Shown piece by piece: positions 42,809 to 51,018 of a stretch of 64,000 nucleotides of DNA (position 1 is its first letter; each line of letters starts with the position of its first letter). The stretch is from the NCBI GenBank assembly GCA_021647365.1, contig JAKIUW010000006.1, forward strand, positions 45,128-109,127. The letters run 5' to 3'. The notes under the pieces were generated by a model. That model saw nothing but the letters and a program-made list of their open reading frames with translations, searched no databases and was not told the origin of the DNA. The position numbers and the translations under genes are program-made. This DNA comes from Cocleimonas sp. (GTDB lineage: Bacteria > Pseudomonadota > Gammaproteobacteria > Thiotrichales > Thiotrichaceae).

Positions 42809-43321
42809 TTACATTGGAATAAAATTAGCGAATATCTGCAAAAAAATCAAAGCAAATACACCCGCTAAAATATCATCGACCATAATTCCTAAACCACCAT
42901 GCACTTGTTTATCTAAAACAGAAATTGGCCATGGCTTCCAAATATCAAATAGGCGAAACAATGCAAAACCGATCAGTATCCACAGCCAGCCAGCTGGTGC
43001 GGCTATCATGGTAACGAAGTAGCCAGCGAACTCATCCCACACTATTCCTGAATGATCGTGTACACCTAGTTTTTCGGATGATTTACCACAAATCCAGACA
43101 CCCACAACACAAACAATAGCGGTTATGGCTAAGTAGATTGGCAACGATAAGCCTTGCATGAGTAAGTAAAGGGGGATTGCGGCAAGCGTACCAAAAGTGC
43201 CTGGTGCAAAAGGCGCTAGACCACTACCAAACCCGAAGGCTAGAAAATGTACAGGTGAACTTAAAACTTGTTGATTAAGGTTTTCTATTTTTGGATTTTT
43301 CTCTTTATTAGAACTAGACAT
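42809..43321 (-). CDS. pgpA: Phosphatidylglycerophosphatase A
   Basis: 170 residues from the ATG at 43321 (MSSSNKEKNPK); it overlaps the end of thiL by 8 bases. PgpA removes the phosphate from phosphatidylglycerophosphate at the inner membrane. Visible are FGSGLAPFAPGTFGTL, IVWDEFAGYFVTM and FRLFDIWKPWPISVLD then GGLGIMVDDILAG, with three to four membrane segments. Position at the end of the nusB-thiL-pgpA series is the classic gammaproteobacterial order. Confidence 0.95.
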   Translation of the reverse strand: MSSSNKEKNPKIENLNQQVLSSPVHFLAFGFGSGLAPFAPGTFGTLAAIPLYLLMQGLSLPIYLAITAIVCVVGVWICGKSSEKLGVHDHSGIVWDEFAGYFVTMIAAPAGWLWILIGFALFRLFDIWKPWPISVLDKQVHGGLGIMVDDILAGVFALIFLQIFANFIPM

Positions 43322-44321
43322 GGAAATGATTATACCCTTTGTACTTATCAATGTTTGTTAATATATTTCCATTTTCGTCAGTGATTGTGTTCTGGTTTTC
43401 TGTAATATCAGTAATAACACCAATACAGGTTACCTTGGCTTTTCCCTTAACTATTCCCACAAAATTAGCCTCCCTTGACTCTGGGATAGTGAACAATAAT
43501 TCATAATCATCACCGCCTGTAAGTGCGAGTTGGGTTGCCTCCGTGTTATCTGTTACTAAAGTCATTAAGGCTGATGATAAGGGAAGTTGTGTTGAGTCCA
43601 ACTCAGCCGCAACACCTGATGCCTCTAAAATATGAGTGAGGTCTTGTAGCAACCCATCCGACACATCTATACAAGTGCTGGCAAAGTGTTTGATAATATT
43701 GCTTTCGACTATTCTCGGTGTGGGCATATTTAAATGCTTCTGACATACTTTATCCGCTTCCTTCTCTAAGACACTCTTTTTATTATTGTTTTTATTACTA
43801 CTGTTATCTTTGCTAAAGATACTCTGCAATCCTGCTGCTGCATCACCCAGAGTGCCCGTCACGTAGATTTTATCGCCGACTCTTGCATCACTACGCAGTA
43901 GTGCTTTACCTGTATCAACCACCCCCATCACTTGAATGCTGATGCTTAAAGGCCCGCGCGTGGTATCACCACCAATTAAAAAACAATCATGCTGTTGTGC
44001 GAGTTCTTTTAAGCCCGCACTAAAACCCTCCAACCAAGTTTCATCAATCTCAGGTAATGTTAACGCCAAGGTAAACCAACGTGGGCTTGCACCCATTGCC
44101 GCAAGATCGCTAAGGTTTACAGCCAAAGCTTTGTGCCCGATGGCATCAGGAGGCGTATTTTCAGGAAAGTGTACGCCAGAAACTAGCGTATCAATGGAGG
44201 TTACAAGCTGTTTATTGGGAGGTATCTCAATAACTGCCGCATCATCACCGACGGCGGTTACTACATCACGGGGTGTCTTATTCCACGTGAAATATTTTTG
44301 AATGAGGTTGAATTCGTCCAT
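43314..44321 (-). CDS. thiL: Thiamine-monophosphate kinase ThiL
   Basis: 335 residues. ThiL phosphorylates thiamine monophosphate to the active pyrophosphate cofactor. Motifs are AVGDDAAVIEI, HKALAVNLSDLAAMGA, LIGGDTTRGP, CIDVSDGLLQDL and LTGGDDYELLF. A low-complexity insert rich in Asn/Lys/Ser (about residues 165-185, KDNSSNKNNNKKS) lies in a surface loop. It lies 41 bases downstream of nusB, and pgpA overlaps its end. Confidence 0.97.
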   Translation of the reverse strand: MDEFNLIQKYFTWNKTPRDVVTAVGDDAAVIEIPPNKQLVTSIDTLVSGVHFPENTPPDAIGHKALAVNLSDLAAMGASPRWFTLALTLPEIDETWLEGFSAGLKELAQQHDCFLIGGDTTRGPLSISIQVMGVVDTGKALLRSDARVGDKIYVTGTLGDAAAGLQSIFSKDNSSNKNNNKKSVLEKEADKVCQKHLNMPTPRIVESNIIKHFASTCIDVSDGLLQDLTHILEASGVAAELDSTQLPLSSALMTLVTDNTEATQLALTGGDDYELLFTIPESREANFVGIVKGKAKVTCIGVITDITENQNTITDENGNILTNIDKYKGYNHFHV

Positions 44322-44362
44322 TTTTACCTCTTTAATCTCAGCGCCTTGAACGAAATGGATCG

Positions 44363-44818
44363 TTATTTTTTCTCTTCAGGTCTAAGTTTAGCGCCAACTT
44401 TGTCCAACACCCCATTAACAAATTTATGTGCTTGGTCTGCGCCGAACTTTTTGGTGAGATTAACCGATTCATTAACAATAACCTTGTACGGCACCTCGGG
44501 ATGGTTCATAAATTCACAGGTCGCCAAACGCAAAACCGCACGTTCTATTTGATCCAGGTGTTTAGCCTCACGATCTAAAAAGGGCTTTAATAATTCATCA
44601 ATCTCTGGCGTTTTTTCCATCGCACATTTTACCAATGCTTGGAAAAAGGCCATATCGGCTTTAGGTATATCTTTGGATAGGTCTTTATCTTCTTGCAAGC
44701 CTAGGTAGATTTCTTCGTAAGTATTATCCGTCATTTGCCACTGATAGATTGCAATGAGCGCAAGCTTACGCGCAACGCGGTGCTCAGAGATAAATTGTTG
44801 TTTCTTACTGACTGGCAT
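44363..44818 (-). CDS. nusB: Transcription antitermination factor NusB
   Basis: 151 residues. NusB with NusE (S10) supports rRNA antitermination. The N-terminal RVARKLALIAIYQWQMT binds RNA, and LDQIERAVLRLATCEF plus PYKVIVNESVNLTKKFG are the family signatures. Directly upstream of its ATG the coding strand carries four G-tracts (44824-44844) that overlap its ribosome-binding site. It follows ribH in the usual ribH-nusB-thiL-pgpA order. Confidence 0.96.
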   Translation of the reverse strand: MPVSKKQQFISEHRVARKLALIAIYQWQMTDNTYEEIYLGLQEDKDLSKDIPKADMAFFQALVKCAMEKTPEIDELLKPFLDREAKHLDQIERAVLRLATCEFMNHPEVPYKVIVNESVNLTKKFGADQAHKFVNGVLDKVGAKLRPEEKK

Positions 44819-44823
44819 TTCTT

Positions 44824-44844
44824 CCCCCTCCCTAACCCTCCCCC
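44824..44844 (-). promoter_or_regulatory. G-quadruplex-type motif at the nusB ribosome-binding region
   Basis: The nusB coding strand reads G5-A-G3-TTA-G3-A-G5, then AAGAA and the ATG. Four G-tracts with loops of 1, 3 and 1 bases meet the standard G4 pattern. The last tract serves as the ribosome-binding site. On the plus strand this is CCCTCCCTAACCCTCCCCC. Confidence 0.7.
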
Positions 44845-44879
44845 TGCTAGGTGGAAGGGATTACCACTTTAGTTAATAA

Positions 44880-45350
44880 CTACTTAAACTTCTTTAATAA
44901 TGAAACCATTTCAATCGCTGTAACCGCCGCTTCTGCGCCTTTGTTACCTGCTTTTGTGCCAGCACGTTCTATTGCCTGCTCAATTGAGTCTGTGGTTAAA
45001 ATACCGTTGATGATGGGCAAACCAGTATCCAATGCAATCTTCGCTAAACCTTTTGCAGAAGCATCTGCCACAATATCAAAGTGCGGCGTACTGCCACGAA
45101 TCACAGCGCCTAATGCAATCACTGAATCATACTTGCCGCTGTTTGCCATCGCTTGCACCATCACCGGCAATTCAAATGCACCCGGTACACGAATAATTTC
45201 TATCGACTTATCATCAACACCGTGACGTTGTAATGCATCGACTGCACCATCGCAAAGGCTTTCTACAATAAATGAATTAAAGCGTGCTACGGCGATACCG
45301 AACTTCGCTTTACCTGCATTAAAATCACCTGATAACTCTTTGATACTCAT
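44880..45350 (-). CDS. ribH: 6,7-dimethyl-8-ribityllumazine synthase RibH
   Basis: 156 residues. RibH joins the RibB product with the pyrimidine precursor to make lumazine and assembles as a capsid-like shell or pentamers. Visible are GIAVARFNSFIVESL, VPGAFELPVM, VIALGAVIRGSTPHFDIVA (with catalytic His) and NGILTTDSIEQAIERAG. Its neighbours ribB and ribE (upstream) and nusB (downstream) form the riboflavin cluster; ribD is not in the window. Confidence 0.97.
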   Translation of the reverse strand: MSIKELSGDFNAGKAKFGIAVARFNSFIVESLCDGAVDALQRHGVDDKSIEIIRVPGAFELPVMVQAMANSGKYDSVIALGAVIRGSTPHFDIVADASAKGLAKIALDTGLPIINGILTTDSIEQAIERAGTKAGNKGAEAAVTAIEMVSLLKKFK

Positions 45351-45386
45351 AATTTATTCCTTTCTATAACCAAGGCTCACGCCCCT

Positions 45387-45420
45387 AAAAACATCATGTA
45401 AAACTAGGAGGGTGTGCTTT
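45387..45420 (-). repeat. C-rich repeat, single reverse arm (TAG type)
   Basis: AAAAACATCATGTAAAACTA then GGAGGGTGTGCTTT; the G run is broken by an A. It lies between ribB and ribH. Confidence 0.82.
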
Positions 45421-45428
45421 ATAATATT

Positions 45429-46538
45429 CTATTTATTAACGTATTCTGTAATTTCTAACCCAAAGCCTGCCAAACCGTGTAACTTCATCGGTGCACTCAT
45501 CACGCGCATTTTAGTGATACCAATGTCACTTAAAATCTGTGCACCAATTCCAAAAGTTCTTAGATTGGTTGGTCCATCACTTTGGTCGGGTTGCTGCTCG
45601 TGATTTGCATCCAGCTCTTTAAGACGATCAACAACGTTATTTTGTGTATTGCCACGTAAAATAACAACAACGCCTGAACCTTCCTCTTCCATAATACGCA
45701 TCACACTGCGCAAAGGCCAACTACAACCTTCTTCATTCAATGAAAGCGTATCACACAATGAGTCTTCTAAGTGAACACGCACAAGTGGCACTTTATCGGC
45801 ACTTAACTCACCTTTAACCAAAGCCAAATGTGTATGACCGCTAGTGTCATCTTTAAAAGCAACGGCATTAAAATTACCAAAATCCGTATTCAAAACAACT
45901 TCATGCTCGCGCTTGATAGTTTTTTCATTCTGAACACGGTAGCGGATTAAATCTTCTATCGTGCCAATTTTAAGATCATGCTGTTCTGCAATCTTAAATA
46001 AATCATCACGACGCGCCATACTGCCGTCTTCATTTAAAATTTCGACAATCGCCGCCGCTGGCTCAAAACCTGCCAAACGTGCAAGATCACAACCTGCTTC
46101 GGTATGCCCTGCTCTAGTTAGCACGCCACCAGGTTGTGCCATAAGCGGAAAAATATGACCGGGTTGCACGATGCTCGCTTTACTCGCATCAGGCGCTACC
46201 GCCGCACGAATCGTTAAGGACCGATCATAGGCAGATATGCCTGTGGTTACGCCAGTCGATGCTTCAATTGAAACGGTAAAGTTTGTTGCCAGCTCTTCTT
46301 GATTATCTTTTTCAGATACCATCAGCGGAAGTGCCAATTGCCTACAACGCTCAGCGGTAATTGGCATACACACCAAACCACGCCCATGCGTCGCCATAAA
46401 GTTAATGTCTTCGGGGCGCACTTTGGAAGCTGCCATTAAGAAATCACCCTCATTTTCACGGTCTTCATCATCGACGATGATAACCATTTTACCTTGAGCA
46501 ATATCTTCTATAATATCTTCTATCTTATTGAATTTCAT
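45429..46538 (-). CDS. ribB: 3,4-dihydroxy-2-butanone-4-phosphate synthase with degenerate GTP cyclohydrolase II domain
   Basis: 369 residues. The N-terminal DHBP synthase domain is intact: VDDEDRENEGD, THGRGLVCMP, STGVTTGISAYDR, GHIFPL and RAGHTEAGCDLA. The C-terminal half (from about 205) has the GTP cyclohydrolase II fold but lacks the zinc-binding Cys triad; where active enzymes have HSECLTGD and CDCG it reads HLEDSLCD and EEGCSWPLR. Only the RibB reaction is therefore expected here, and a separate RibA must be encoded elsewhere. Confidence 0.94.
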   Translation of the reverse strand: MKFNKIEDIIEDIAQGKMVIIVDDEDRENEGDFLMAASKVRPEDINFMATHGRGLVCMPITAERCRQLALPLMVSEKDNQEELATNFTVSIEASTGVTTGISAYDRSLTIRAAVAPDASKASIVQPGHIFPLMAQPGGVLTRAGHTEAGCDLARLAGFEPAAAIVEILNEDGSMARRDDLFKIAEQHDLKIGTIEDLIRYRVQNEKTIKREHEVVLNTDFGNFNAVAFKDDTSGHTHLALVKGELSADKVPLVRVHLEDSLCDTLSLNEEGCSWPLRSVMRIMEEEGSGVVVILRGNTQNNVVDRLKELDANHEQQPDQSDGPTNLRTFGIGAQILSDIGITKMRVMSAPMKLHGLAGFGLEITEYVNK

Positions 46539-46574
46539 ATTCTTCTGTATTCATTCTTGTAGCCGTTATGCCAC

Positions 46575-47255
46575 TTATGTTTTATAAAAACCATTTTCAG
46601 CTAAAAACGATTCTGTAATATTATTTCCACTTTCAGATGCGCTTGTTGATGAGAGTGCCGCCGCATCCCCTTGAATCAAACGCTCAAGATAACGCGCCAC
46701 CACATCCACTTCTAAATTAATTTTTGTACCTGCCTGGTAGGATCCAATAATGGTTTCTTGAATCGTATGCGGTACGATATTGATTTCAAAAAACGCGCCG
46801 TCAACCACGTTTACCGTCAAGCTCACGCCATCAATCGTAATCGAGCCTTTTTCTGCAATGTACTTGGCTAATTCATCAGGGGCTTTGATTCTAAAGCGTG
46901 TCGATCGACCATCATTATGACGTGATTCAACCTCACCCAGTCCATCCACATGACCACTAACCATATGGCCGCCAAGGCGTGTTTGCAAGGTCAAAGCTTT
47001 TTCTAAATTAACGTCCGATCCCTTTGATAAAGCACCCAAAGACGTTAGCGATAATGTCTCGCGTGATACATCTGCCGTAAAACTACTTTCCGACATAGCA
47101 ATCGCCGTCAAACAAACCCCATTAACCGCAATGCTATCGCCCAATGCAACATCTGACATATCCAACTTACCCGTATTCACGACCAACGCCATATCGCCGC
47201 CTTTTGGCTGCAAATCTGTAATGGTTCCGATGGATTGAATAATGCCTGTAAACAT
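46575..47255 (-). CDS. ribE: Riboflavin synthase alpha subunit
   Basis: 226 residues. It dismutates two lumazine molecules to riboflavin. The start MFTGIIQSIGTI is the family start, and the two internal lumazine-binding repeats show as GDSIAVNGVCLTA and GSITIDGVSLTV. LGGHMVSGHVDG is conserved. The tail after residue 200 is Ser/Ala/Asn-rich. It begins the ribE-ribB-ribH series; ribE and ribB are 36 bases apart. No FMN riboswitch-like sequence is visible upstream. Confidence 0.97.
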   Translation of the reverse strand: MFTGIIQSIGTITDLQPKGGDMALVVNTGKLDMSDVALGDSIAVNGVCLTAIAMSESSFTADVSRETLSLTSLGALSKGSDVNLEKALTLQTRLGGHMVSGHVDGLGEVESRHNDGRSTRFRIKAPDELAKYIAEKGSITIDGVSLTVNVVDGAFFEINIVPHTIQETIIGSYQAGTKINLEVDVVARYLERLIQGDAAALSSTSASESGNNITESFLAENGFYKT

Positions 47256-47347
47256 AGATTGATTGAGATGATTAAAGGGGGCTGGATATTATCTACTAGC
47301 TAGGCTTAAAGGGGAAGCTCTATGGTTATTTAAGATAGTAAGAGTTT

Positions 47348-47378
47348 AAAAGCACACCCCCCTACTTTTACATGATGT
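47348..47378 (+). repeat. C-rich repeat, single arm (TAC variant)
   Basis: AAAGCACACCCCCCTACTTT then TACATGATGTT lies directly beyond the gltX stop codon; its middle triplet is TAC, between the CAC and TAG types. Confidence 0.85.
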
Positions 47379-47383
47379 TACAC

Positions 47384-48799
47384 CTAAGCATACTTAGCCG
47401 TAGCAAATTCAACCGCCTTCTCCAAGCGCGCTAAGCTACGCTTCTTACCAATCAAATCCAGTGTAACTTCTAACGAGGGTGACATCGCTGTGCCTGTTAC
47501 TGCTACGCGTAGTGCGGGGCCTACTTTGCCCATGCCTAGTTCTAATTCTTCGCAAGTGTTTTTGATTTCTGTTTCTATATTTTGTGCATTCCAGTCTTCT
47601 ATCTGGCTAAATTTATCCAGCAGGTTTTGTAGGATGGCTGGGGTGGCTGTTTTGAAGTGCTTTTTTGCGGCGTTCTCGTCGTAGCTTTCAAAGTCTTGGT
47701 AGTAATAACGTATACCTGCGGCGAGTTCTTTGAGTGTTTTTGCGCGGTCGCGGTGTGCTTCGATTACGTCGTGCAATGTGGGGAAATCATCGCCTTCGAC
47801 TATCGTTAAACCTTGATCATCCAAATGCCATTGCAGGTGTTCTGCAATTTCGGCTACGGGTAGTGTTTTGATGTATTGCTCATTTACCCAGATGAGTTTT
47901 TTAGTATTGAAAGTTGATGCCGCGCCGTTGACGTTTTCAATTTTAAATAGCTCAATCATCTCTTCGCGCGAGAATATCTCTTGGTCTTCATGCGACCAGC
48001 CGAGGCGCAATAAATAGTTGAGTACGGCTTGTGGAAAGTAGCCATCATCACGGTATTGCATCACACCCACTGCGCCATGGCGTTTTGATAAGCGTTTGCC
48101 ATCATCGCCCAAAATCATTGGCGCGTGTGCGTATTTTGGTACGTCTTTGCCTAGCGCTGTAATCATATTGATTTGGCGCGGGGTGTTATTGATGTGGTCG
48201 TCACCACGAATGATGTGGGTCATTTCCATATCCAAATCATCCACAACCACGGTGAAGTTATAGGTCGGCGTGCCATCGGTACGTGCAATAATTAAGTCAT
48301 CCAGCTCACGGTTATTAATGACGATTTGACCTTTTATTAAGTCATCGATTATTACATCACCTTCGAGTGGGTTTTTAAAACGGATAACAGAATCCAATCC
48401 TTCGGGTGTGTCTTTTCTATCACGACATTTGCCGTTGTAGCGGGGCTTTTCTTTATTGGCGCGCTGCGCTTCACGCACGGCATCCAACTCGTCACGCGTA
48501 CAATAACAACGGTAAGCCGTGCCCTGCTCTAACATCTGATCAATCACTTCTGCATAGCGATCAAAACGCTCGGTTTGAAAGATAGGACCTTCGTCATAAT
48601 CCAAACCCAACCAATCCATGCCTTCAATAATGGCATCGACCGAAGCCTGCGTTGAGCGCTCTCTATCAGTGTCTTCAATACGTAAAACAAATTGCCCATT
48701 ATGTTTGCGTGCATGCAACCAAGAATACAAGGCGGTACGAGCACCTCCGATGTGAAGATAACCTGTGGGGCTGGGGGCAAAGCGTGTTCTGAGTGTCAT
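47384..48799 (-). CDS. gltX: Glutamyl-tRNA synthetase GltX
   Basis: 471 residues. It charges tRNA-Glu; two tRNA-Glu genes and the glutamyl-tRNA-using HemA are in the same window. The HIGH-type signature is APSPTGYLHIGGARTALYSW and the KMSKS-type loop is DGKRLSKRHGAVGV. A Cys cluster (YRCYCTRDEL, then GKCRDR) resembles the zinc site of E. coli GltX. Single-gene unit flanked by repeat arms on both sides. Confidence 0.97.
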   Translation of the reverse strand: MTLRTRFAPSPTGYLHIGGARTALYSWLHARKHNGQFVLRIEDTDRERSTQASVDAIIEGMDWLGLDYDEGPIFQTERFDRYAEVIDQMLEQGTAYRCYCTRDELDAVREAQRANKEKPRYNGKCRDRKDTPEGLDSVIRFKNPLEGDVIIDDLIKGQIVINNRELDDLIIARTDGTPTYNFTVVVDDLDMEMTHIIRGDDHINNTPRQINMITALGKDVPKYAHAPMILGDDGKRLSKRHGAVGVMQYRDDGYFPQAVLNYLLRLGWSHEDQEIFSREEMIELFKIENVNGAASTFNTKKLIWVNEQYIKTLPVAEIAEHLQWHLDDQGLTIVEGDDFPTLHDVIEAHRDRAKTLKELAAGIRYYYQDFESYDENAAKKHFKTATPAILQNLLDKFSQIEDWNAQNIETEIKNTCEELELGMGKVGPALRVAVTGTAMSPSLEVTLDLIGKKRSLARLEKAVEFATAKYA

Positions 48800-48858
48800 G
48801 ATTTATTGTCTAATTGAATAAGTGAAAAATGGAAGGCTATCATAATGGAGATTGCTTG

Positions 48859-48888
48859 AAAGCACACCCCCCCACTTTTACATGATGA
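48859..48888 (+). repeat. C-rich repeat, single arm
   Basis: AAAGCACACCCCCCCACTTT then TACATGATGA lies upstream of gltX and before the divergent pil operon. Confidence 0.88.
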
Positions 48889-49033
48889 TTACGTAGCTAC
48901 TAATATAATTATCTAAAACAATCTTATGACCGCTTATCGGCTAATATCCGGATAAATAGCTAAAAATTCATGATTAATGGTACAATCCGAACAGATAAAC
49001 ATAATAAAAATAAATTAATCATTTTTTTACACA

Positions 49034-49651
49034 ATGAAAAAACAAACTTCAACAAATAATTTTCTTAGTGTTCGCAATAGTACGGCATATTTGCGCCTGC
49101 CTACGTCACAATCAGGGTTCAGCCTAATTGAAGTCCTCATTTCAGCAATGATTCTATCCACCAGTATGTTAGGTGTGCTTAGTATGCAATTTGTAGGCTT
49201 AAAAGGCACTCACCAATCCGTGATGAAGCAACAGGCACTTGGTGTTGTTCAAAATGCTATGGAGCGTATGGCAGCAAATAGAGCCGCAGTGTTAGATGGA
49301 GACTATGTGTTAGATAGCGCTACATTAGATTGTACGACAACGCGCCCAGATTGTTCGACAACCACTTGCGAAACGGAGGATGTGGCACTACTAGATAAGC
49401 TGATACTCGTTTGTGGAAATGTAGCAGAGGGTGGTTTAGCAGGCGATGGTTCAAGAACAGGAGGATTAAAAATTGAAAATGATGATGATATTGTGTCGCT
49501 ACCTTCAGGATCTTTAAATATCGCTTGTCGTAATGGTTGTGCATTAGGTGATGTAACCGTAACGGTAGGATGGACTAATCGCGCTTTTAAAGAGGAAACT
49601 ACACTGCAAAATGGTTCTATCTCCCTTAATTTGAGGGTTGCGGCGCCATGA
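49034..49651 (+). CDS. pilV: Type IV pilus minor pilin PilV
   Basis: 205 residues. A long leader (about 28 residues) ends at a prepilin peptidase site SG/FSLIEVLISAMI with Glu at +5, followed by the hydrophobic helix. The next part MERMAANRAAVLDGDY is typical of PilV. A Cys-rich patch (LDCTTTRPDCSTTTCET) follows. PilV helps start and cap pilus assembly. The stop overlaps pilW by 4 bases (ATGA). Confidence 0.93.
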   Translation: MKKQTSTNNFLSVRNSTAYLRLPTSQSGFSLIEVLISAMILSTSMLGVLSMQFVGLKGTHQSVMKQQALGVVQNAMERMAANRAAVLDGDYVLDSATLDCTTTRPDCSTTTCETEDVALLDKLILVCGNVAEGGLAGDGSRTGGLKIENDDDIVSLPSGSLNIACRNGCALGDVTVTVGWTNRAFKEETTLQNGSISLNLRVAAP

Positions 49652-50502
49652 AAGCTGATAACACTCATATTCAAAACAAACAACAAGGCTTTTCATTAAT
49701 TGAATTACTTATTGCAATGGTGATCGGTTTATTTTTACTTACAGGCATGGCAAGTTCATTCATGTCCAGCAAAAAAGCCAGTGTAGACCGTGACCAACTA
49801 TCCGTTCTTGAGGATAACGGACGATTTGCATTAGAGATTATAGGGAAAGCCGTGGAGCTCGCAGGTTACACACCAATTGCTAATGTAAAGACTCTGCCAA
49901 ATAAAATAATTTCGGATACAAGCCATATTGTTCAGGGAGAATGTTCTGATGATAGTGACAGTATTATCGACCCAACTCTATTTAGTGCTACCAGAATAAC
50001 CCTTGATAATGCTGATGGTGATGCATTAACCGTTGCTTATTATGGTGATAGCAATGTTTTTCGTGATTGTGGAGGCAATGAGTTACCTACTACCTGTAGA
50101 GTTCCATCTGCAACCTCAACGGGCTCAACGCTAAAATCAGAGGCTTCAGTAATTTACAGTGCTTTTTCATTAGAAAACAATAATATCTACTGTACGGGTT
50201 CGCGGGGTAATGCTAGAGAAGTCATTGCTGAAAATATAGAAAACATCCAATTTTTATATGGCATAAAAAATATTACTAGCAATGCTGTAGAACGCTATCT
50301 AAACGCATCAGATATGACTGCCAGCCTTTGGGACCGCGTTGTCAGTATCCAAATAGCCGTTTTAGTACGCTCTGCTAGCCCTGTAAGAAGTACCACAGAA
50401 CAGAAAATATACTCCCTATTAGATCAAAAAATTACCGCTCCAGATGACAAATACCAGCGTGCCGTCTTTACTTCCACAGTACGCATAAGAAATACGCTAT
50501 AA
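49648..50502 (+). CDS. pilW: Type IV pilus minor pilin PilW
   Basis: 284 residues. The prepilin site is QQG/FSLIELLIAMVIG with Glu+5. It continues with LSVLEDNGRFALEIIGKAVELAGY, which is characteristic of PilW. It is translated in an overlap with pilV and is followed 4 bases later by pilX. With PilV, PilX and PilY1 it forms the minor-pilin priming complex in the periplasm. Confidence 0.94.
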   Translation: MKADNTHIQNKQQGFSLIELLIAMVIGLFLLTGMASSFMSSKKASVDRDQLSVLEDNGRFALEIIGKAVELAGYTPIANVKTLPNKIISDTSHIVQGECSDDSDSIIDPTLFSATRITLDNADGDALTVAYYGDSNVFRDCGGNELPTTCRVPSATSTGSTLKSEASVIYSAFSLENNNIYCTGSRGNAREVIAENIENIQFLYGIKNITSNAVERYLNASDMTASLWDRVVSIQIAVLVRSASPVRSTTEQKIYSLLDQKITAPDDKYQRAVFTSTVRIRNTL

Positions 50503-50506
50503 AATC

Positions 50507-50986
50507 ATGAAAAGTATAAATAAACAGAAAGGTGTGGTTATGATTATCGCGCTAATCATGTTACTTGCAATCACCATTCTTGGTGTTAGTGCGGTAAACC
50601 TATCACGCAACAAAACACAGGTTGCAGGTAATACTATATTCACTACATTTACCTACCTTGGTGCAGAGTCAACATTAGCAAGGTCAGCCTCTATTTCATC
50701 AGAAAAACATATTGTAGATGCTGTTGCTAATGGTAGTCCAATCTACTCAATTCCTGCACATTTCATCAATGATAGTAATGAAGTAGTTAACAATGGAACC
50801 AACATGCTATCAACTTCCACCATAGAGTCTATTGCGGGCATCTATGAATGCCCACCCATTGATAATGATATTTCATCAACGGCATTTAAATGCCGAGTAT
50901 TTGAAATAACCGCTAAAACCAGCATTACAGCAACAGCAGCAAAGGCTACGCACATAGAAGCTCGAGCTAAGATGGTTATCAAGTAA
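50507..50986 (+). CDS. pilX: Type IV pilus assembly protein PilX
   Basis: 159 residues. It starts with a short leader KQKG/VVMIIALIMLLAITI, lacking the Glu+5 of major pilins but otherwise like PilX. NLSRNKTQVAGNTIFTTFT fits the family. The mature domain has two Cys (YECPP and FKCRV). It is four bases from pilW and 32 from pilY1. Confidence 0.9.
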   Translation: MKSINKQKGVVMIIALIMLLAITILGVSAVNLSRNKTQVAGNTIFTTFTYLGAESTLARSASISSEKHIVDAVANGSPIYSIPAHFINDSNEVVNNGTNMLSTSTIESIAGIYECPPIDNDISSTAFKCRVFEITAKTSITATAAKATHIEARAKMVIK

Positions 50987-51018
50987 AACCATAAATCAAA
51001 CTAAAGAACTACTACGCT

